The translations under genes and the position numbers were made by a program. From contig CAUQNX010000006.1 in NCBI GenBank assembly GCA_963519845.1, positions 111,754 to 175,753 on the forward strand: DNA of 64,000 nucleotides. Reading direction: 5' to 3'. The notes below the pieces were generated by a model. It did not search any database, was not told where the DNA came from, and worked only from the letters and a program-made list of their open reading frames with translations. The stretch comes from Moellerella sp963519845 (GTDB lineage Bacteria; Pseudomonadota; Gammaproteobacteria; Enterobacterales; Enterobacteriaceae). Shown piece after piece: positions 62,445 through 64,000 of the stretch. Positions within the stretch are counted from its first letter, which is position 1. Each line of letters begins with the position of its first letter.

Positions 62445-63055
62445 TGAGACCCTATTTAATTCCGGCAGAGCCGAACTCATTTGTTGAAGAGATAAAAAAA
62501 AGCCGTTTCATCACCTACTTAGCTCATACAGAAGGGATTGATGCGGCAAAAGAGTTTATTGAATCAATCAAGGTCCAGTATCCTGATGCCCGGCACCATT
62601 GCTGGGCATTTGTCGCTGGGCGTCCAGATGACTCGCAGAAACTTGGCTTCTCTGATGATGGTGAACCAACAGGTACAGCTGGAAAACCTATGATTGCTCA
62701 ATTATTGGGGAGTGAGATCGGTGAGATCACTTGTGTTTGTGTGCGCTATTTTGGCGGTATCAAATTGGGCACTGGGGGATTGGTAAAAGCTTATGGCAAT
62801 GGTACGCATCAAGCTATTAAGCTCTTGCAAACTAAAATAAAAGTTCCTCAAAAAATATTTAATCTTAGCTGTGATTATTCCCAAATCAGTTTAGTTGAAC
62901 AATTTGTTTCGCAAAGTGAAGGACAGATAATACATAGTGATTATGCAGAAAGAGTAGCGTTACGGATTTCACTTCCTGCTACTCTTGAGCAGCTAGTCGG
63001 TGATAAATTACGTGATATGAGTCGTGGATCACTCGAATTAACTCCTGAATCTTAA
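62444..63055 (+). CDS. yigZ: IMPACT-family protein YigZ
   Basis: 203 residues (E. coli 204). N-terminal IMPACT domain with ARHHCWAFV, FSDDGEPTGTAGKPM and GGIKLGTGGLVKAYG; C-terminal DUF1949 domain. Role in translation/ribosome or stress is unclear. Starts on the pepQ stop (one-base overlap) and precedes trkH by 26 nt. Confidence 0.94.
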   Translation: MRPYLIPAEPNSFVEEIKKSRFITYLAHTEGIDAAKEFIESIKVQYPDARHHCWAFVAGRPDDSQKLGFSDDGEPTGTAGKPMIAQLLGSEIGEITCVCVRYFGGIKLGTGGLVKAYGNGTHQAIKLLQTKIKVPQKIFNLSCDYSQISLVEQFVSQSEGQIIHSDYAERVALRISLPATLEQLVGDKLRDMSRGSLELTPES

Positions 63056-63081
63056 TTAGTGTTCGGCAAGGAACCTGCTTC

Positions 63082-64000
63082 ATGCATTTTCGTGCGATAA
63101 CCCGTATTGTCGGGTTACTTGTTATCATTTTTTCTTTTACGATGGTCATTCCTGGGATCGTGGCACTTATTTATCGAGACGGCGCCGGTCGAGCGTTTAG
63201 TCAGACATTCGTTGCTGCATTATTAATAGGTCTATTTCTCTGGATCCCAACCCGTAACAGTAAAAATGAATTAAAAGCCAAAGAAGGCTTTCTTATTGTT
63301 GTCCTATTCTGGACGGTTCTCGGCAGCGTCGGGGCACTCCCTTTTATTTTTTCAGAAAAGCCTAATCTCTCAGTGACAGATGCATTTTTTGAATCTTTTT
63401 CCGGATTAACGACAACGGGCGCCACCACCTTAACTGGTTTAGACTCACTGCCTAAAGCGATTCTATTCTATCGGCAAATGCTACAGTGGTTAGGTGGAAT
63501 GGGGATCATTGTTCTTGCAGTGGCTATCTTACCTTTATTAGGGGTAGGGGGTATGCAGTTATACAGAGCTGAAATGCCGGGGCCATTAAAAGAAAACAAA
63601 ATGCGACCGCGAATTGCGGAAACGGCAAAAACACTCTGGCTTATCTATGTATTACTGACTATCGCTTGTGCTGTCGCTCTATGGGGAGCGGGAATGGATG
63701 TATTTGATGCCATATCTCACAGCTTCTCAACTATCGCTATTGGCGGGTTTTCAACTCATGATGCCAGCATCGGCTACTTTAATAGTCCAGCAATTAATAC
63801 CATTATTGCCATTTTCTTGATTATTTCCGGTTGTAATTACGGTTTGCACTTTTCAGTTTTAAGTGGGCGTAGCTTGGGGATTTACTGGCGTGATCCTGAA
63901 TTTAAAATGTTTATTAGTTTTCAGCTGGTACTGGTTTTGGTCTGTACATTAATTCTTATGTATCACTCGGTGTACGATAATTTTGCTCAAACCTTAGATC
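63082..64000 (+). CDS. trkH: Trk potassium uptake protein TrkH, N-terminal part (3' end outside window)
   Basis: 306 codons are visible of about 483. The frame is open from ATG 63082 (MHFRAITRIVG) to the window end. The first selectivity-filter segment, FSGLTTTGATTLTG, and the second region, SFSTIAIGGFSTHD, are present, as in E. coli TrkH. It is the ion-conducting membrane subunit of the low-affinity K+ system, gated by TrkA. Cotranscribed with pepQ-yigZ, as in E. coli. Ribosome-binding site AAGGAA at 63068-63073. Confidence 0.95.
   Translation, partial: MHFRAITRIVGLLVIIFSFTMVIPGIVALIYRDGAGRAFSQTFVAALLIGLFLWIPTRNSKNELKAKEGFLIVVLFWTVLGSVGALPFIFSEKPNLSVTDAFFESFSGLTTTGATTLTGLDSLPKAILFYRQMLQWLGGMGIIVLAVAILPLLGVGGMQLYRAEMPGPLKENKMRPRIAETAKTLWLIYVLLTIACAVALWGAGMDVFDAISHSFSTIAIGGFSTHDASIGYFNSPAINTIIAIFLIISGCNYGLHFSVLSGRSLGIYWRDPEFKMFISFQLVLVLVCTLILMYHSVYDNFAQTLD

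Noticed and set aside
1..64000. tRNA, rRNA, CRISPR array, insertion sequence, toxin-antitoxin pair
   Set aside because: None recognised on reading both strands; intergenic regions are short and AT-rich, without repeat-spacer patterns, transposase motifs or cloverleaf sequences.

Overview
The window is a chromosomal segment of an AT-rich gammaproteobacterium of the order Enterobacterales, most likely family Morganellaceae near Providencia. The evidence is strong protein similarity to Escherichia coli housekeeping genes, long runs of E. coli gene order, and a TatA that begins MESTI...FGSPWQL like the Providencia stuartii protein, with its rhomboid-cleaved N-terminal extension. No rRNA, tRNA, CRISPR array, insertion sequence or prophage was seen.

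Layout. 1-3351: deoxyribose catabolism operon deoK(partial)-deoP-deoX, ending in an intrinsic terminator. 3401-7605: a long inverted repeat, mechanosensitive channel ynaI, ornithine decarboxylase speC and a small DUF6882-type gene. 7820-17884: the conserved dusA-qorA-dnaB-alr-tyrB-uvrA-ssb block, with a LexA box between uvrA and ssb. 17938-29280: an accessory block holding a three-gene outer-membrane operon (two beta-barrels and a DUF4056-type lipoprotein), a pyrroline-carboxylate reductase-like gene, yqfB, the attenuated ivbL-ilvB-ilvN operon, an AlaX editing protein, an XRE-cupin regulator, a TauE/SafE exporter and an MFS transporter. 29421-32807: ghxP (two PurR-like boxes) and yjcE. 32825-37547: yigM, metR/metE with MetJ and MetR sites, and yidB. 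37842-44785: a four-carbon sugar-acid operon (ltnD-otnK-otnC-otnI-deoR regulator-denD-gntP). 44858-48776: udp under two CRP sites, a tyrosine phosphatase, a DedA protein and rmuC. 48844-57451: ubiE-ubiJ-ubiB-tatABC, rfaH, pepE, ubiD, fre. 57484-64000: fadA/fadB with a FadR site, pepQ, yigZ and the start of trkH.

Functionally the window joins DNA maintenance (dnaB, uvrA, ssb, rmuC), amino-acid metabolism (alr, tyrB, ilvBN, metE, speC), ubiquinone synthesis (ubiE/J/B/D), Tat export, beta-oxidation, and two sugar-scavenging operons. E. coli control logic is largely preserved: SOS box, ivbL attenuator, FadR palindrome, MetJ boxes, PurR boxes, and the 52-bp CRP pair of udp.

The least explained parts are the outer-membrane operon at 17938-21247 with its upstream 17-bp direct repeats, several long perfect intergenic hairpins without U-tracts, and the implied rhomboid dependence of TatA.
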